64,000 nucleotides of DNA from Pseudomonas sessilinigenes (GTDB lineage: Bacteria; Pseudomonadota; Gammaproteobacteria; Pseudomonadales; Pseudomonadaceae), in NCBI RefSeq assembly GCF_003850565.1, contig NZ_CP027706.1:5766001-5830000 (forward strand). Direction: 5' to 3'. Made by a program: the position numbers and the translations under genes. Under the pieces are notes generated by a model, which was not told the origin of the DNA, searched no databases, and saw only the letters and a program-made list of their open reading frames with translations. Shown here piece by piece: positions 1 through 10,846 of this stretch; the stretch's first letter is position 1; each line of letters opens with the position of its first letter.

Positions 1-1
1 G

Positions 2-304
2 CTGGGCTGCTTCACCCTGTTCATGGCCACCATTCCGGCGGAGACCGTGCCCCGGGAAGTCATGGCCACGGCCCTGGGGCTGATCATGGGCATCGGTGAG
101 CTGGTGGGCGGTTTCGTCGCCCCGACCCTCGCCGGTTTCGCCGCCGACCGCTTCGGTTTGTCGATCGTCATGTGGATGTCCTGCGCCGGCGCGCTGCTGG
201 CCGCGGCCCTGGCCCTGCTGCTCAAGGAGACCGCGCCGGCGGTGCTGGCCCGGCGCCAGGCCGCGAACCTCCACTCACCGACCCTGCAAGGAGACCGCCC
301 ATGA
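2..304 (+). CDS. MFS transporter, C-terminal fragment (5' end outside window)
   Basis: The reading frame is open from the window edge and ends with a TGA that overlaps the ATG of the next gene (ATGA). The visible ~100 residues hold two hydrophobic stretches (around LGLIMGIGELVGGF and MSCAGALLAAALALLLKE), as in the last two helices of a major facilitator. The substrate cannot be read from this end alone. Translational coupling to a zinc dehydrogenase, and the porin and GMC oxidoreductase that follow, suggest an inner-membrane importer for a sugar, polyol or sugar acid. The family call rests on topology and context. Confidence 0.7.
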   Translation: MGCFTLFMATIPAETVPREVMATALGLIMGIGELVGGFVAPTLAGFAADRFGLSIVMWMSCAGALLAAALALLLKETAPAVLARRQAANLHSPTLQGDRP

Positions 305-1365
305 AAGCACTGCGTTGGCATGCTGCCCGCGACCTGCGCCTGAGCCAGGTACAACTGCGCCAGCCCGGCCTTGGCCAGGTGCTGCTGCAAGTCGCCTATT
401 GCGGCATCTGCGGCAGCGACCTGCACGAATACGCCAATGGCCCGCATTCCATCCCCCAGCAGCAGGCGCATCCGCTGTCCGGTTGCCGGGCCCCCTTGAC
501 CCTGGGCCACGAGTTCTGCGGCCAGGTGCTGGCCCTGGGCCCCGGAGTCGATCCCGGGCTGCTCGGCCAGCGGGTGGCGGTGGAGCCGGAATACCGTTGC
601 GGCCAATGCCAGTATTGCCAGGCGGGCCAGTACAACCTCTGTGAGTCCATGGGTTTCATCGGCCTGATGGGCGACGGCGGTTTTGCCGAACAGGCGCTGG
701 TGCCGGCCTACATGCTGCACCGGCTGCCCGATAGCGTCAGTTTCCGCCAGGCGGCGTTGCTGGAACCGGCGGCCGTGGCCTGCCATGCCTTGAACCAGAG
801 CAGCCTGCAACCCGGCGCCAGTTGCGCGGTGTTCGGCCTGGGGCCCATCGGCCTGCTACTGGTACTGCTGGCCCGGCTCCGGGGGGTGGAGCGCATCTAT
901 GCCGTAGACCTGGACCCCGGGCGCCGGCAATTGGCCCTGGAACTGGGCGCCACCCAGGCCCTGGATGGCGCGGCGCCCGACTTGCGCCAGCGCCTGCGGC
1001 AGTTGAGCGATGGCGGGCTGGACAGCGCCTTCGAGGCGGCCGGTAGCCAGCAGACCCTGGACCATGCCCTGCACAGCCTGCGCAAAGGCGGCGAAGCGGT
1101 GCTGGTGGGGCTGATGGGCCAGGTGCAATTCGATGCCTTCCACCTGGTCAACAACGAGCTGCGCCTGCTGGGCAGCGTCGGCTACCGCGACGTCTATCCG
1201 CAGTTGCTGGAGCTGCTGGCCAGCAAGGACCTGGACCTGTCGCGACTGGTCAGCCGCTGCCTGTCCCTGGAGCAGGCGGTAACGGAGGGTTTCGAGGTCC
1301 TGCTGCAGGACAAGCGCCAGATCAAGGTGCTGGTCAACCCCAGCCCGGCCCTGGCCGAAGCCTGA
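301..1365 (+). CDS. Zinc-dependent alcohol dehydrogenase (butanediol/sorbitol dehydrogenase type)
   Basis: 354-aa medium-chain dehydrogenase. Near the N-terminus it has the catalytic zinc pattern CGICGSDLHEY and GHEFCG. The structural zinc cysteines lie in the segment CGQCQYCQAGQYNLC. A Rossmann motif (FGLGPIGLL) for NAD(P) follows around residue 185. The arrangement is that of 2,3-butanediol, L-threonine and sorbitol dehydrogenases; the exact substrate is unknown. The start is set by a strong GGAG site (AAGGAGACCGCCC) and by the ATGA overlap with the transporter upstream, so the two are probably co-translated. Predicted cytoplasmic. Confidence 0.88.
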   Translation: MKALRWHAARDLRLSQVQLRQPGLGQVLLQVAYCGICGSDLHEYANGPHSIPQQQAHPLSGCRAPLTLGHEFCGQVLALGPGVDPGLLGQRVAVEPEYRCGQCQYCQAGQYNLCESMGFIGLMGDGGFAEQALVPAYMLHRLPDSVSFRQAALLEPAAVACHALNQSSLQPGASCAVFGLGPIGLLLVLLARLRGVERIYAVDLDPGRRQLALELGATQALDGAAPDLRQRLRQLSDGGLDSAFEAAGSQQTLDHALHSLRKGGEAVLVGLMGQVQFDAFHLVNNELRLLGSVGYRDVYPQLLELLASKDLDLSRLVSRCLSLEQAVTEGFEVLLQDKRQIKVLVNPSPALAEA

Positions 1366-1415
1366 TCGAGGCGCTGTTCATCACTCACCACAAGAACAAC
1401 AAACGAGTACCCGAC

Positions 1416-2717
1416 ATGAATGCCACCCATGCACTCGGCCCGCTGCTGGCCGCCCTGCTGTTGCCCCTGCCCGGCCTTGCCGCTACCGCCAGCGAGCCGC
1501 GCAGCGGACCGCTGGCCGGCCTGGGCGACTACCTGGCCGGACAGGGCATCACCCCGCATCTCCAGTTCCTCAGCCTGTCGATGAAAAACCTCGACACCGG
1601 CCCCCGGCCCCACAGTTTCGGCAACAGCGGCGACCTGTTCGTCGGGGCCGATATCGACCTTGCAACCTTCGCCGGCCTGGACGGGGCGGCCCTGCATGTC
1701 GAGCAGACGCTGTTCATCCTCGACCAGGGGACCGGCGTGCCCACCTCGCGCAACTGGCAAGGGGCCGCCGGCAGCTACTTCGGCGGCGCGCCGATCCACA
1801 ACGACCTGACCAGCAACCAGTTGAGCCTGTTGACCTACCAGCAAACCTGGCTCGACAGCCAGGTCGACCTGAGCCTGGGGCGGACCAACGCCCGGCGCTA
1901 CTTCTACATCTACAACTGCGAGAGCACGGTGACCTGTAACGACCCGATCATCGAGGCCTCCACCGGTATCCTGCCGCCACCCTACGGGGCCTGGGGCGGC
2001 TACCTGAAGTACCAGGTGACGCCGCAGTGGTACCTGCATGGCGGCGCCTTCGAATCCAACCCGGTGGACTACCTCAAGCATCGCCAGGGCCTGGACTTCA
2101 GTACTGACGATGCCAGCGGCACCAGCCTGTTGCTGGGCCTCGGCAGCCAGCGGCAGGACGGCTATGGTTTTCACTACGAGCTCAACGGCTACTACAACAC
2201 CTCCAAGCAGGAAGATCCGCTGACCGGCGCCACCGCCTTCGGCAGCGCTGGTGCCTTCTTCAAGTTCCAGCAGGCCGTGTGGCGCGCCGACGGCGGATCA
2301 GGCAGTGCGCCACAGGCCCTGCTGCTGTTCGGCTCACTGTCGGCGGCGGCCGATGCCAAGCAACCTTTCAGCCACTTCGCCGAGGCCGGCCTGACCTATC
2401 TCGCGCCCTTCGACCGCCCGCAAGACAAGCTCAACTTCAAGGCCAGCTACCTGCGCCTGAACGATCACCAGCTGCGCTTCCAACAGCAGGCACGGATCGC
2501 CAACGACGGCGACCCGCGCCTGGGCCGGCGCAATGTCTATGCCCTGGAAGCCAACGCGAACATCGCCCTGACCCGGCAGCTGACCCTGGAGCCGAGCGTC
2601 CAGTATTTGATCAACCCGGACAATTTCTACAACCCCGAAGCCCGTGAGCTGAGCGGCAACGGCTTTGTCGTCGGCCTGCAAGTGAGCCTGGACGTCGGCT
2701 CGCTGCTGGGGTTGTGA
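1416..2717 (+). CDS. OprB-type carbohydrate-selective outer-membrane porin
   Basis: 433 aa with an N-terminal signal peptide (hydrophobic segment about residues 9-23, likely cleavage after ALAATA-like residues). Many alternating amphipathic strands and the conserved block FGNSGDLFVGADIDLATFAGL place it in the OprB family of beta-barrel sugar porins. A cysteine pair occurs in YIYNCESTVTC. The C-terminus ends VSLDVGSLLGL rather than in the usual terminal Phe. It lies between a polyol-type dehydrogenase and a GMC oxidoreductase, in line with uptake of the substrate those enzymes oxidise. Confidence 0.87.
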   Translation: MNATHALGPLLAALLLPLPGLAATASEPRSGPLAGLGDYLAGQGITPHLQFLSLSMKNLDTGPRPHSFGNSGDLFVGADIDLATFAGLDGAALHVEQTLFILDQGTGVPTSRNWQGAAGSYFGGAPIHNDLTSNQLSLLTYQQTWLDSQVDLSLGRTNARRYFYIYNCESTVTCNDPIIEASTGILPPPYGAWGGYLKYQVTPQWYLHGGAFESNPVDYLKHRQGLDFSTDDASGTSLLLGLGSQRQDGYGFHYELNGYYNTSKQEDPLTGATAFGSAGAFFKFQQAVWRADGGSGSAPQALLLFGSLSAAADAKQPFSHFAEAGLTYLAPFDRPQDKLNFKASYLRLNDHQLRFQQQARIANDGDPRLGRRNVYALEANANIALTRQLTLEPSVQYLINPDNFYNPEARELSGNGFVVGLQVSLDVGSLLGL

Positions 2718-2752
2718 GATGGATTTCCCCGACTGCCCACGAGGTTACCGCC

Positions 2753-4414
2753 ATGCCTGAAACTCCACCCCACAGCTACGACTACATCGTGGTCGGCGCC
2801 GGCTCCGCCGGTTGCGTGCTGGCCAACCGACTGTCCGCCGACCCCAGCCTCAAGGTGTGCCTGATCGAAGCCGGCCCCAGCGACCGCAGCCTGCTGCCGG
2901 GCGCCTACATACGCACGCCGGCGGGCATCATCCGCCTGATCGCCAACCCGCGCTGGAACTGGATGCATGCCTTCAGCGCCCAGGCCACCAGCGGCGGGCG
3001 CCCGATCCCCTGCCCCCGGGGCCGGGTCTGGGGCGGGTCCAGCGCCATCAACGGCATGATCTACATCCGTGGCCATCGCCACGACTACGACCAGTGGGCC
3101 GCCGCCGGCAACCAGGGCTGGAGTCATGACGAGCTGCTGCCCTACTTCAAGCGCTCGGAACACTTCGAGCCAGGGGATGCGCCCTGGCATGGCCGCGGCG
3201 GCGAACTCAACGTCGCCGAGCAGCGCAGCCCCAGTCCGGTCAACCAGGTGTTCTTCGAGGCGGCCACGGAGTTGGGCTGGAGCTATAACCCGGACTTCAA
3301 CGGACCGGAACAGGAGGGTTTCGGTCCTTTTCACGTTACCCAGGTCAACGGCGAACGCTGCAGCTCGGCCCGCGCATTCCTGCACCCGATTCTGCAGCGG
3401 CCGAACCTGACCGTGCTCAGTTCCACCCTGACCCACCGTGTAGTGCTGGAGGGTAAACGCGCCACCGGCGTGGAAGTCAGCCAGGATGGCCAGGCACGCC
3501 AGCTATTGGCGCGGCGCGAGGTGATTCTCTGCGCCGGCGCGATCAACTCGCCGCAACTGTTGTTGCTCTCGGGGATCGGGCCTGCCGAGGAACTGCAGCG
3601 CCATGGCATCGCCCAGCGCCATGCCCTGTCCGGCGTCGGCCACAACCTGCAGGACCACCAGGACATTGTGTTGATGTACCGCTGCCGTCCCGAATTGAGC
3701 TACGGCCTGTCGCCCCGGGGCCTGCTACCCCTGGCCCGCTCGCCCTGGCAATACCTGGCCCGGCGCCGGGGGCCGTTGACGTCCAACACGGTGGAGTCCG
3801 GGGCCTTCTTGCGCCTGGACCCGGACTCGCCGGTGCCGGAGCTGGGCCTGATCGTCGCCCCGGCATTGAAGAACCAGCCCCAACGCCTGGTGCCGGTAGG
3901 CCATGGCATCAGCCTGCACGTGGCGGTAATGCACCCACAGAGCCGTGGCCGGGTGCGCCTCAACTCGGCCGACCCGCAGGCCAAGCCGCTGATCGAGGCC
4001 AACTTCCTCAGCCACCCGGAGGACATGCACAAGCTGGTGGAGGGCCTGCGCCTGGTGCGCCGGCTGGCGGCGACCCGGGCCTTCGCCCAACACCTGCAGG
4101 ACGAGCAGGTGCCCGGGCCGCAGGTGCAGAGCCAGGAACAGATCGAGCAGTGGATCCGCCACAACCTGGGCACGGTGTTCCACCCGGTGGGCAGCTGCAA
4201 GATGGGCCATGACGAATGGGCGGTGGTGGACGACCAGTTGCGGGTCCATGGCCTGCAGGGGCTGCGGGTGGCGGACGCCTCGATCATGCCGCAGCTGATC
4301 ACCGGCAACACCAACGCCGCAGCGATCATGATCGGCGAGAAGGCCGCCGACCTGGTGCTGGCCAGTGCGCGGGCGCAAGCGAGCCTCGTGCCCCAGGGTG
4401 AGGCTTGCACCTGA
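2753..4414 (+). CDS. GMC family oxidoreductase (choline/alcohol dehydrogenase-like)
   Basis: 553-aa glucose-methanol-choline flavoprotein. The FAD dinucleotide motif VVGAGSAGCVLANRLS is at residues ~13-28. The GMC signature WGGSSAINGM appears near residue 100, and the C-terminal substrate/FAD block with HPVGSCKMG and NTNAAAIMIGEKAADL is present. It oxidises a primary or secondary alcohol to an aldehyde or ketone, passing electrons to a carrier or to O2. The start is placed at the ATG at 2753, giving the usual short leader before the FAD motif. It ends 8 nt before the stop of the convergent gene. Confidence 0.88.
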   Translation: MPETPPHSYDYIVVGAGSAGCVLANRLSADPSLKVCLIEAGPSDRSLLPGAYIRTPAGIIRLIANPRWNWMHAFSAQATSGGRPIPCPRGRVWGGSSAINGMIYIRGHRHDYDQWAAAGNQGWSHDELLPYFKRSEHFEPGDAPWHGRGGELNVAEQRSPSPVNQVFFEAATELGWSYNPDFNGPEQEGFGPFHVTQVNGERCSSARAFLHPILQRPNLTVLSSTLTHRVVLEGKRATGVEVSQDGQARQLLARREVILCAGAINSPQLLLLSGIGPAEELQRHGIAQRHALSGVGHNLQDHQDIVLMYRCRPELSYGLSPRGLLPLARSPWQYLARRRGPLTSNTVESGAFLRLDPDSPVPELGLIVAPALKNQPQRLVPVGHGISLHVAVMHPQSRGRVRLNSADPQAKPLIEANFLSHPEDMHKLVEGLRLVRRLAATRAFAQHLQDEQVPGPQVQSQEQIEQWIRHNLGTVFHPVGSCKMGHDEWAVVDDQLRVHGLQGLRVADASIMPQLITGNTNAAAIMIGEKAADLVLASARAQASLVPQGEACT

Positions 4415-4422
4415 TGCCGGGC

Positions 4423-5514
4423 TCAGGAGCGCTTCGGCGCCTCGGCGCTCCAGAGCACCGGCCATTGGTTGTAACCCAGGCCGCTGCAGTTGGGCATGCG
4501 CCGGTAGTCGGTGAGCTGGAAGGCCTGGCCGTCGAAGTGCCAACTGGCCATTTCACCGCAGTCGCCTATGCCGCGCCCCATCAGGTAGCTGCTGAGCAGG
4601 CCGGTCTCAGGGTCATAGTTGAGGCCACCGGCATGATCGACACTGCCCGCCGGCAACGCCTGTATCTGCAGGGCTTGCAGCCCGTATGGCGCGCTCCGCG
4701 AGCGGCTGCTGATATCGAACAGGCAGGTGTAGGCGCCGCAGTCGGAGAACTCGAATACCAGCGCCTGCTGCTCGGTCAGGGGATAGACCTCGATCCTCGG
4801 CGGCATGACGTAGTCATCGTCTTGCACGGCCTTCGGTGCCGGCAATGCCGCCTGCACCGCCGCCAGCAGCCCTGCACGTTCCTGAGCGCCAAGGGGCGTC
4901 ACCCCCGGATAGGGACGCAATGCCCGGGGCGGCTGGACCCGGGGCACCGAGTTCGCTGGCTGCTCGCCGGGTGCGGCCAGGGCACTGACCGTGTCCTGGC
5001 GGTGCTGGACCTGGTCCACCCGGTGCAGCAAGTGCGGCAGAGCCGTCAGGAGCACCTGGGCCGGTTCCTCGCCCGGCAGCCCCAGCACGTGGCCGGCCTG
5101 CAGCCGCGCCAGCCACTGACGGGCCAGGGCCTGATCGTCAACCCGGTAGTACTGCTGCTCGCGGGTGCTGTCGGGGGCTTCCGGCTCCAGGACCAGGGCT
5201 GCCAGCAAGCCGGGCTCCAGCGGCTGGCCGTCGAGACGCAGCGCCTGCAGATCGAATGGCGCCCCCTGGTGTTCCAGTTGCAGTTGCACCCGCCCCTCGG
5301 GGCCGGCCTGGCTGCGGATGATCAGCGTCAGGTGGTTGACCTGCTCGGCAAACTCGATGTTCGGCACATAGAGCAGTTGGCAATCGCGGCGGTTGTCGCA
5401 CGCGCTGATCCAGCCCTTCTGCTGCTGCCACAACGGCGTCAGCTCGGGCAGCTCCCGGGCCTGGCAGGCCATGGCGCCAAGCATCAGCAGGGACAACGCA
5501 ACGGGACGCAGCAT
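4423..5514 (-). CDS. DUF1176 domain protein, exported
   Basis: 363 aa. The chosen ATG follows AAGGAGCG at good spacing; an upstream in-frame start would add 13 residues before the signal peptide. Residues 1-20 (MLRPVALSLLMLGAMACQA) form an export signal. The C-terminal half has the cysteine-rich pattern typical of DUF1176 proteins (DCGAYTCLFD, RGIGDCGEMASW, MPNCSGLGYNQWPVLW). The family is a periplasmic protein of unknown function. It is convergent with the GMC gene with almost no spacer and is probably monocistronic. Confidence 0.75.
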   Translation of the reverse strand: MLRPVALSLLMLGAMACQARELPELTPLWQQQKGWISACDNRRDCQLLYVPNIEFAEQVNHLTLIIRSQAGPEGRVQLQLEHQGAPFDLQALRLDGQPLEPGLLAALVLEPEAPDSTREQQYYRVDDQALARQWLARLQAGHVLGLPGEEPAQVLLTALPHLLHRVDQVQHRQDTVSALAAPGEQPANSVPRVQPPRALRPYPGVTPLGAQERAGLLAAVQAALPAPKAVQDDDYVMPPRIEVYPLTEQQALVFEFSDCGAYTCLFDISSRSRSAPYGLQALQIQALPAGSVDHAGGLNYDPETGLLSSYLMGRGIGDCGEMASWHFDGQAFQLTDYRRMPNCSGLGYNQWPVLWSAEAPKRS

Positions 5515-5624
5515 GACGACGCTCCTTGTCGGAAAAGGCGCGGATTCTGCCACGCTCGCCAGGTTTCGAATACCACTGGCAAGGCCTGCGGGTGGCGCCA
5601 GCCCACCCAGCCCGGCGGCTGTAC

Positions 5625-6545
5625 TCAGTGACCCGGCACAGGCGACGTGACCAGCCCCTGGCGCGCCCGATACTCGCCCGGGGCGGCCTTGGCATAACGC
5701 TGGAAGAACCGGCTGAAATAGGCCGGGTCCTTGAACCCCAGCTGGTAGCAGATTTCGTTGGCCGAGCTGCCGGTGAACAGCAACAGGCGCTTGGCTTCCT
5801 GCATCAGGCGTTCGTACACCAAGTGCTTGGACGGCAAGTCGGCGATGCGCCGGCAGACATCGTTGAGCCGCGCCTCGGTCACCCCGATCTGCCCGGCATA
5901 GCGCCCCAGGGGCCAGTGTTCCAGGTAGTGCGCCTCGATCAGTTCGTTGAAGCGATGGAAGATCTGCAGGTCTTCATGGCGCGCCGGGCGGGCTTCCAGG
6001 GAGTTGGCCGAGAGCCGCAGCAGGCTGATCAGCAGCAACCGGGTCAAGGCTTGCAGCGCCGGCTCGCGCCCGGCCCCCTGCCCGTCGATCTCCTGCTGCA
6101 ACTCATGGAACAGGCACTCCAGGCGCCGCACCTCGCCAGCGAACCCGGCACCGAGCCGGCCCAGGGCCACGCACGCCGGCGGCACCTGGGGAGCCGGGGC
6201 CAGAGCCGGGTCCGCGCCGATCAACTCCCATACCAGTTGTTGGCGCACCGTGAGCACATGGCCCTCGGCATCGGCCTCGGTAACGAAGGCATGGGCGATG
6301 GTCGGCGGCGTGAGGAAGAACATCGGCCCGGACTCCAGGTATTGCCGGTCGTCCAGGTAGACCCGCACCGCGCCACTTTGCACGTAGTGCACCTGGAAGA
6401 ATCGGTCATGGCGGTGCACCGGCATGTTGCGGCCGAAAAAACCGGCCAGGTTGCTCAGCTTGTCGTAGTGCACCTGGGCATCGGCGTAACGCTGGTCGTA
6501 GACCTGGCCGATGTTGATGTTGGGGATCGGTTGGCGTGGGTGCAT
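5625..6545 (-). CDS. hpaA: HpaA, AraC-family activator of 4-hydroxyphenylacetate catabolism
   Basis: 306 aa. The N-terminal cupin-like effector domain contains the histidines of MPVHRHDRFFQVHYV. The C-terminal double helix-turn-helix spans about residues 205-300 (NEICYQLGFKDPAYFSRFFQRYAKAAPGEYR). HpaA senses 4-hydroxyphenylacetate and activates the monooxygenase genes in enteric bacteria. Here hpaBC is absent from the window, so HpaA either acts on a distant hpaBC or controls this operon. It is divergent from hpaG1 across 205 bp. Confidence 0.9.
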   Translation of the reverse strand: MHPRQPIPNINIGQVYDQRYADAQVHYDKLSNLAGFFGRNMPVHRHDRFFQVHYVQSGAVRVYLDDRQYLESGPMFFLTPPTIAHAFVTEADAEGHVLTVRQQLVWELIGADPALAPAPQVPPACVALGRLGAGFAGEVRRLECLFHELQQEIDGQGAGREPALQALTRLLLISLLRLSANSLEARPARHEDLQIFHRFNELIEAHYLEHWPLGRYAGQIGVTEARLNDVCRRIADLPSKHLVYERLMQEAKRLLLFTGSSANEICYQLGFKDPAYFSRFFQRYAKAAPGEYRARQGLVTSPVPGH

Positions 6546-6653
6546 GGTGCCCCTCTCTTGTTGTTTTCAGCACGCGGGCCTGGGCCATCCTGGGTGATTC
6601 GCCGCTTGCCCGCCAGGGTGCGGCACAACAGGCAAGACAGCTGCTTGACGATC

Positions 6654-6687
6654 GTTAACATATTAAATATAACGTTAACACATTAAC
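6654..6687. promoter_or_regulatory. Two HpaR-type operators upstream of hpaG1
   Basis: CGTTAACATATTAA (6654-6667) and CGTTAACACATTAA (6674-6687) match at 13 of 14 bases and start exactly 20 bp apart, two helical turns. Each contains the MarR-style half-site pair TTAA-N4-TTAA. They lie 64-97 bp before the hpaG1 start. A related sequence (11 of 12 bases) precedes the hpaR-like gene at 23265-23276. Binding by HpaR is inferred. Confidence 0.6.
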
Positions 6688-6750
6688 GAATTCACCCCGC
6701 GACCGGCAAGCGCCGCACGGGCCCCGAGACCCGCAACCAGGAGACGCTCG

Positions 6751-7422
6751 ATGAGCCGAGCCTTGAACGACCACGCTGGCGGCACCCTGTTCGGCGTGGC
6801 GCTGAACTACCAGGGGTTGCTGCACGAGCACCTAGAGCGCTTCAGCCAGCCGCCCTACCAGAAGCCACCGGTGAAGCCGGTGCTGTTCATCAAGACCCCT
6901 AACACCCGCAACCAGCACGACGGTGCTGTCGAGCATCCGGCCGGCGAACGCCTGCAACCGGGCCCGGCCCTGGCCGTGGTGATCGGCAAGCGCGCCAGCC
7001 GGGTCAGCGAGGCCCAGGCTCTGGAGCACGTGGCCGGCTACACCATCGCCAACGAATTCAGCCTGCCGGAGGACAGCTACTACCGCCCGGCGGTCAAGGC
7101 CAAGTGCCGCGATGGCTTCTGCGCCCTGGGCCCGGTCCTGGTGCCGGTCGCCGAGGTCGCCGACCCGCAGGCGCTGACCATCAAGCTGCTGGTCAATGGC
7201 CAGGTGGTGCAGGAAAACACCACTGCCAACCAGGTCCGCAGCGTGGCCCGGCTGATCGCCGAGCTCAGCGAATTCATGACCCTGGACGTCGGCGATGTGC
7301 TGCTCACCGGCACCCCCGAAGGCCGGGTCGATGTGCAGCCCGGTGATCGGGTCGATATCGAGATCAGCGGCCTGGGCCGCCTCACCAACCACGTCGTCGC
7401 GCCACAGGAGGCCCGCCCATGA
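6751..7422 (+). CDS. hpaG1: HpaG1, homoprotocatechuate pathway isomerase/decarboxylase subunit 1
   Basis: 223-aa fumarylacetoacetate hydrolase (FAH) fold protein. It acts in the 5-oxopent-3-ene-1,2,5-tricarboxylate decarboxylation / 2-hydroxyhepta-2,4-dienedioate isomerisation step. Typical FAH blocks are visible (VLFIKTPNT, HVAGYTIANEFSLPE, FMTLDVGDVLLTGTPEG). In enteric bacteria G1 and G2 are fused in one chain; here they are two genes overlapping by 4 nt (ATGA). The start follows CAGGAGACGCTCG. First gene of the operon. Confidence 0.9.
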   Translation: MSRALNDHAGGTLFGVALNYQGLLHEHLERFSQPPYQKPPVKPVLFIKTPNTRNQHDGAVEHPAGERLQPGPALAVVIGKRASRVSEAQALEHVAGYTIANEFSLPEDSYYRPAVKAKCRDGFCALGPVLVPVAEVADPQALTIKLLVNGQVVQENTTANQVRSVARLIAELSEFMTLDVGDVLLTGTPEGRVDVQPGDRVDIEISGLGRLTNHVVAPQEARP

Positions 7423-8194
7423 AACACGCCCGCATCCTGTTCGAAGGAAAGGCTCACAAGGTCCAGGTCGACGACCAGCACAACGTGCGCCTGGCCGATG
7501 GCCGCGTGCTGGGTGAGCAACAGGTCACCTGGCTGCCGCCCGCCACCGGCAACATGTTCGCCCTGGGCCTGAACTATGCCGACCACGCCCGCGAACTGGC
7601 CTTCACCCCGCCCACCGAGCCCCTGGCGTTCATCAAGTCGCCGGGCACCTACACCGGCCACAACCAGCGGACCTGGCGCCCGGATGGGGTGGCCTACATG
7701 CACTACGAGTGCGAGCTGGTGGCGGTCATCGGCAAGCCGGCGAAGAACGTCAAGCGCGAGGACGCCCTCGACTACCTGGCCGGCTACACGGTGTGCAACG
7801 ACTACGCCATCCGCGACTACCTGGAAAACTACTACCGCCCCAACCTGCGGGTGAAGAACCGCGATGCCACCACCCCGGTGGGCCCCTGGATCGTCGACGT
7901 CAGCGACGTACCCGATCCCGGCAACCTGAAGCTGCGCACCTGGATCAACGGCGAGCTGAAGCAGGAAGGCAGCACTGCGGACATGATCTTCGACATTCCC
8001 TACCTGATCGAATACTTCTCCAGCTTCATGACCCTGCAACCGGGCGACATGATCGCCACCGGCACCCCCGAGGGCCTGGCCGACGTGGTGCCCGGCGATG
8101 AAGTGGTGGTGGAAGTGCAAGGCGTGGGGCGCCTGGTCAACCGAATCGTCAGCGAAGCCGAGTTCTTCGCCCATCCAGCACAAGGGGCAACAGC

Positions 8195-8198
<4 letters not shown>
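7419..8198 (+). CDS. hpaG2: HpaG2, homoprotocatechuate pathway isomerase/decarboxylase subunit 2
   Basis: 259-aa FAH-fold paralogue of HpaG1 with a ~45-residue N-terminal lid. Metal-binding acidic residues of the FAH family are recognisable around HYECELVAVIGKPAKN and NDYAIRDY. The family loop LQPGDMIATGTPEGLADVVPGD occurs near the C-terminus. With HpaG1 it should catalyse decarboxylation then isomerisation to 2-oxohept-3-ene-1,7-dioate. ATGA overlaps on both sides indicate tight translational coupling. Confidence 0.9.
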
Positions 8199-9652
<1,454 letters not shown>

Positions 9653-9655
<3 letters not shown>

Positions 9656-9800
9656 CAGGCCGTTGAAAAACTACCTGCGTTGCCATCGCTGCGTTGAAAA
9701 CAGGCTCAAAATGCTCATTTACCACTTGTAAACTGCGCTTTTTCGCCTGTTTTCGCCTTGCGCTGGCTGCCTCGCCTACGTTTTTTCAACGGTCTGGTAA
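9653..9800. repeat. Palindromic MITE-like intergenic repeat, copy 1
   Basis: About 148 bp with imperfect terminal inverted repeats: TAACAGGCCGTTGAAAAA on the left and TTTTTTCAACGGTCTGGTAA on the right. The two arms also pair internally (left TGCGTTGAAAACAGGC, right GCCTGTTTTCGCC), so the whole element can fold into a long hairpin. It matches the copy at 14226-14387 with about five substitutions, one single-base gap and one 16-bp difference. No protein is encoded. It starts exactly on the hpaE stop codon and separates hpaE from hpaD. Confidence 0.85.
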
Positions 9801-9854
9801 GGTTCAGGACCGTCCCGGATCCCCCCAACAATAAGATGTTTCAGGAGAAGCACC

Positions 9855-10712
9855 ATGGGCGAAGTCGTCATGGCCGCCAAGGTCTGCCACGTTCCATCGA
9901 TGTACCTGTCCGAGTTGCCGGGCAAGCACCACGGCTGCCGCGAGGCGGCCATCGCCGGGCACAAGGAAATCGCTCGCCGGGCCCGGGCCCTGGGCGCCGA
10001 CACCGCGGTGGTGTTCGATGTGCACTGGCTGGTCAACAGCGGCTACCACATCAATTGCGGCGAGGTGTTCAACGGCACCTACACCAGCAACGAGCTGCCG
10101 CATTTTATCAAGAACATGACCTACGACTACCCGGGCTGCCCGGCGCTGGGGGAGTTGATCGCCGCCGAGGCCAACGCCGCCGACGTGCGTACCCTGGCCC
10201 ATAACATCCCCAGCCTGGAGCTGGAGTACGGGACCCTGGTGCCCATGCGCTACATGCACATGGACGTGCCCGCCGCCGAGCATTTCCAGGTGGTGTCCAT
10301 CGCCGCCTGGTGCGCCTGGCACAAGCTGGCCGACAGCTTCACCTTCGGCGCCGCCGTGCGCCGGGCCATCGAGAAGAGCGACCGCAAGGTCCTGGTGCTG
10401 GCCTCCGGCTCCCTGTCCCACCGGTTTTCCGATGACCGCGAGGCCGAGGCCAACATCCACAACTGGACCCGGGAATTCGACAAGCAGGTCGACCAGCGCG
10501 TGGTGGAGTTGTGGCAGCAGGGCCGCTTCCGCGAGTTCTGCGCGATGCTCCCCGACTACGCCGAGCACTGCTATGGCGAAGGCAAGATGCACGACACGGC
10601 GATGCTCCTCGGGCTGCTGGGCGGCCCCGAGTACAACCGCCCGGCCGAGATCGTCACGCCGCTGTTCGGCAGCTCCGGCACCGGCCAGATCAACGCCATT
10701 TTTCCGTTGTGA
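9855..10712 (+). CDS. hpaD: HpaD, 3,4-dihydroxyphenylacetate 2,3-dioxygenase
   Basis: 285-aa class III (LigB-type) extradiol dioxygenase. Histidines in VCHVPSMYLSELPG and VVFDVHWLV, and an acidic residue further on, form the Fe(II) site in this family. It opens the ring of homoprotocatechuate between C2 and C3. The start at 9855 has a good site (CAGGAGAAGCACC); a second ATG six codons in is also possible. The 199-bp gap from hpaE is occupied mostly by the repeat. Confidence 0.92.
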   Translation: MGEVVMAAKVCHVPSMYLSELPGKHHGCREAAIAGHKEIARRARALGADTAVVFDVHWLVNSGYHINCGEVFNGTYTSNELPHFIKNMTYDYPGCPALGELIAAEANAADVRTLAHNIPSLELEYGTLVPMRYMHMDVPAAEHFQVVSIAAWCAWHKLADSFTFGAAVRRAIEKSDRKVLVLASGSLSHRFSDDREAEANIHNWTREFDKQVDQRVVELWQQGRFREFCAMLPDYAEHCYGEGKMHDTAMLLGLLGGPEYNRPAEIVTPLFGSSGTGQINAIFPL

Positions 10713-10727
10713 AGGCAGCGACAAGCT

Positions 10728-10835
10728 TCTAGCTACGAGCTGCAAGAAAACGCCAAGAGCAGCGGTGAGCCGCGAGCCCCAGCCACAGGAGATCCCTCTT
10801 GCAGCTTGCGGCTTGCCACTTGCCGCTGCCCACAA
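10728..10835. repeat. Degenerate inverted repeat between hpaD and hpaF
   Basis: The spacer has two related arms. AGCTACGAGCTGCAAG on the left pairs imperfectly with CTTGCAGCTTGCGGCTT on the right, which itself repeats a ~7-nt unit (GCTTGCA/GCTTGCG). Such reiterated AGCTTGCAGC-type sequences are common between genes in the P. fluorescens group. It may form a stem within the operon transcript. No coding potential is supported. Confidence 0.5.
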
Positions 10836-10846
10836 AGGAGGTTCCC

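Noticed and set aside
4405..5631. 408-codon plus-strand frame opposite the DUF1176 gene
   Set aside because: The minus-strand protein has signal peptide, cysteine pattern and ribosome site; this one has none.
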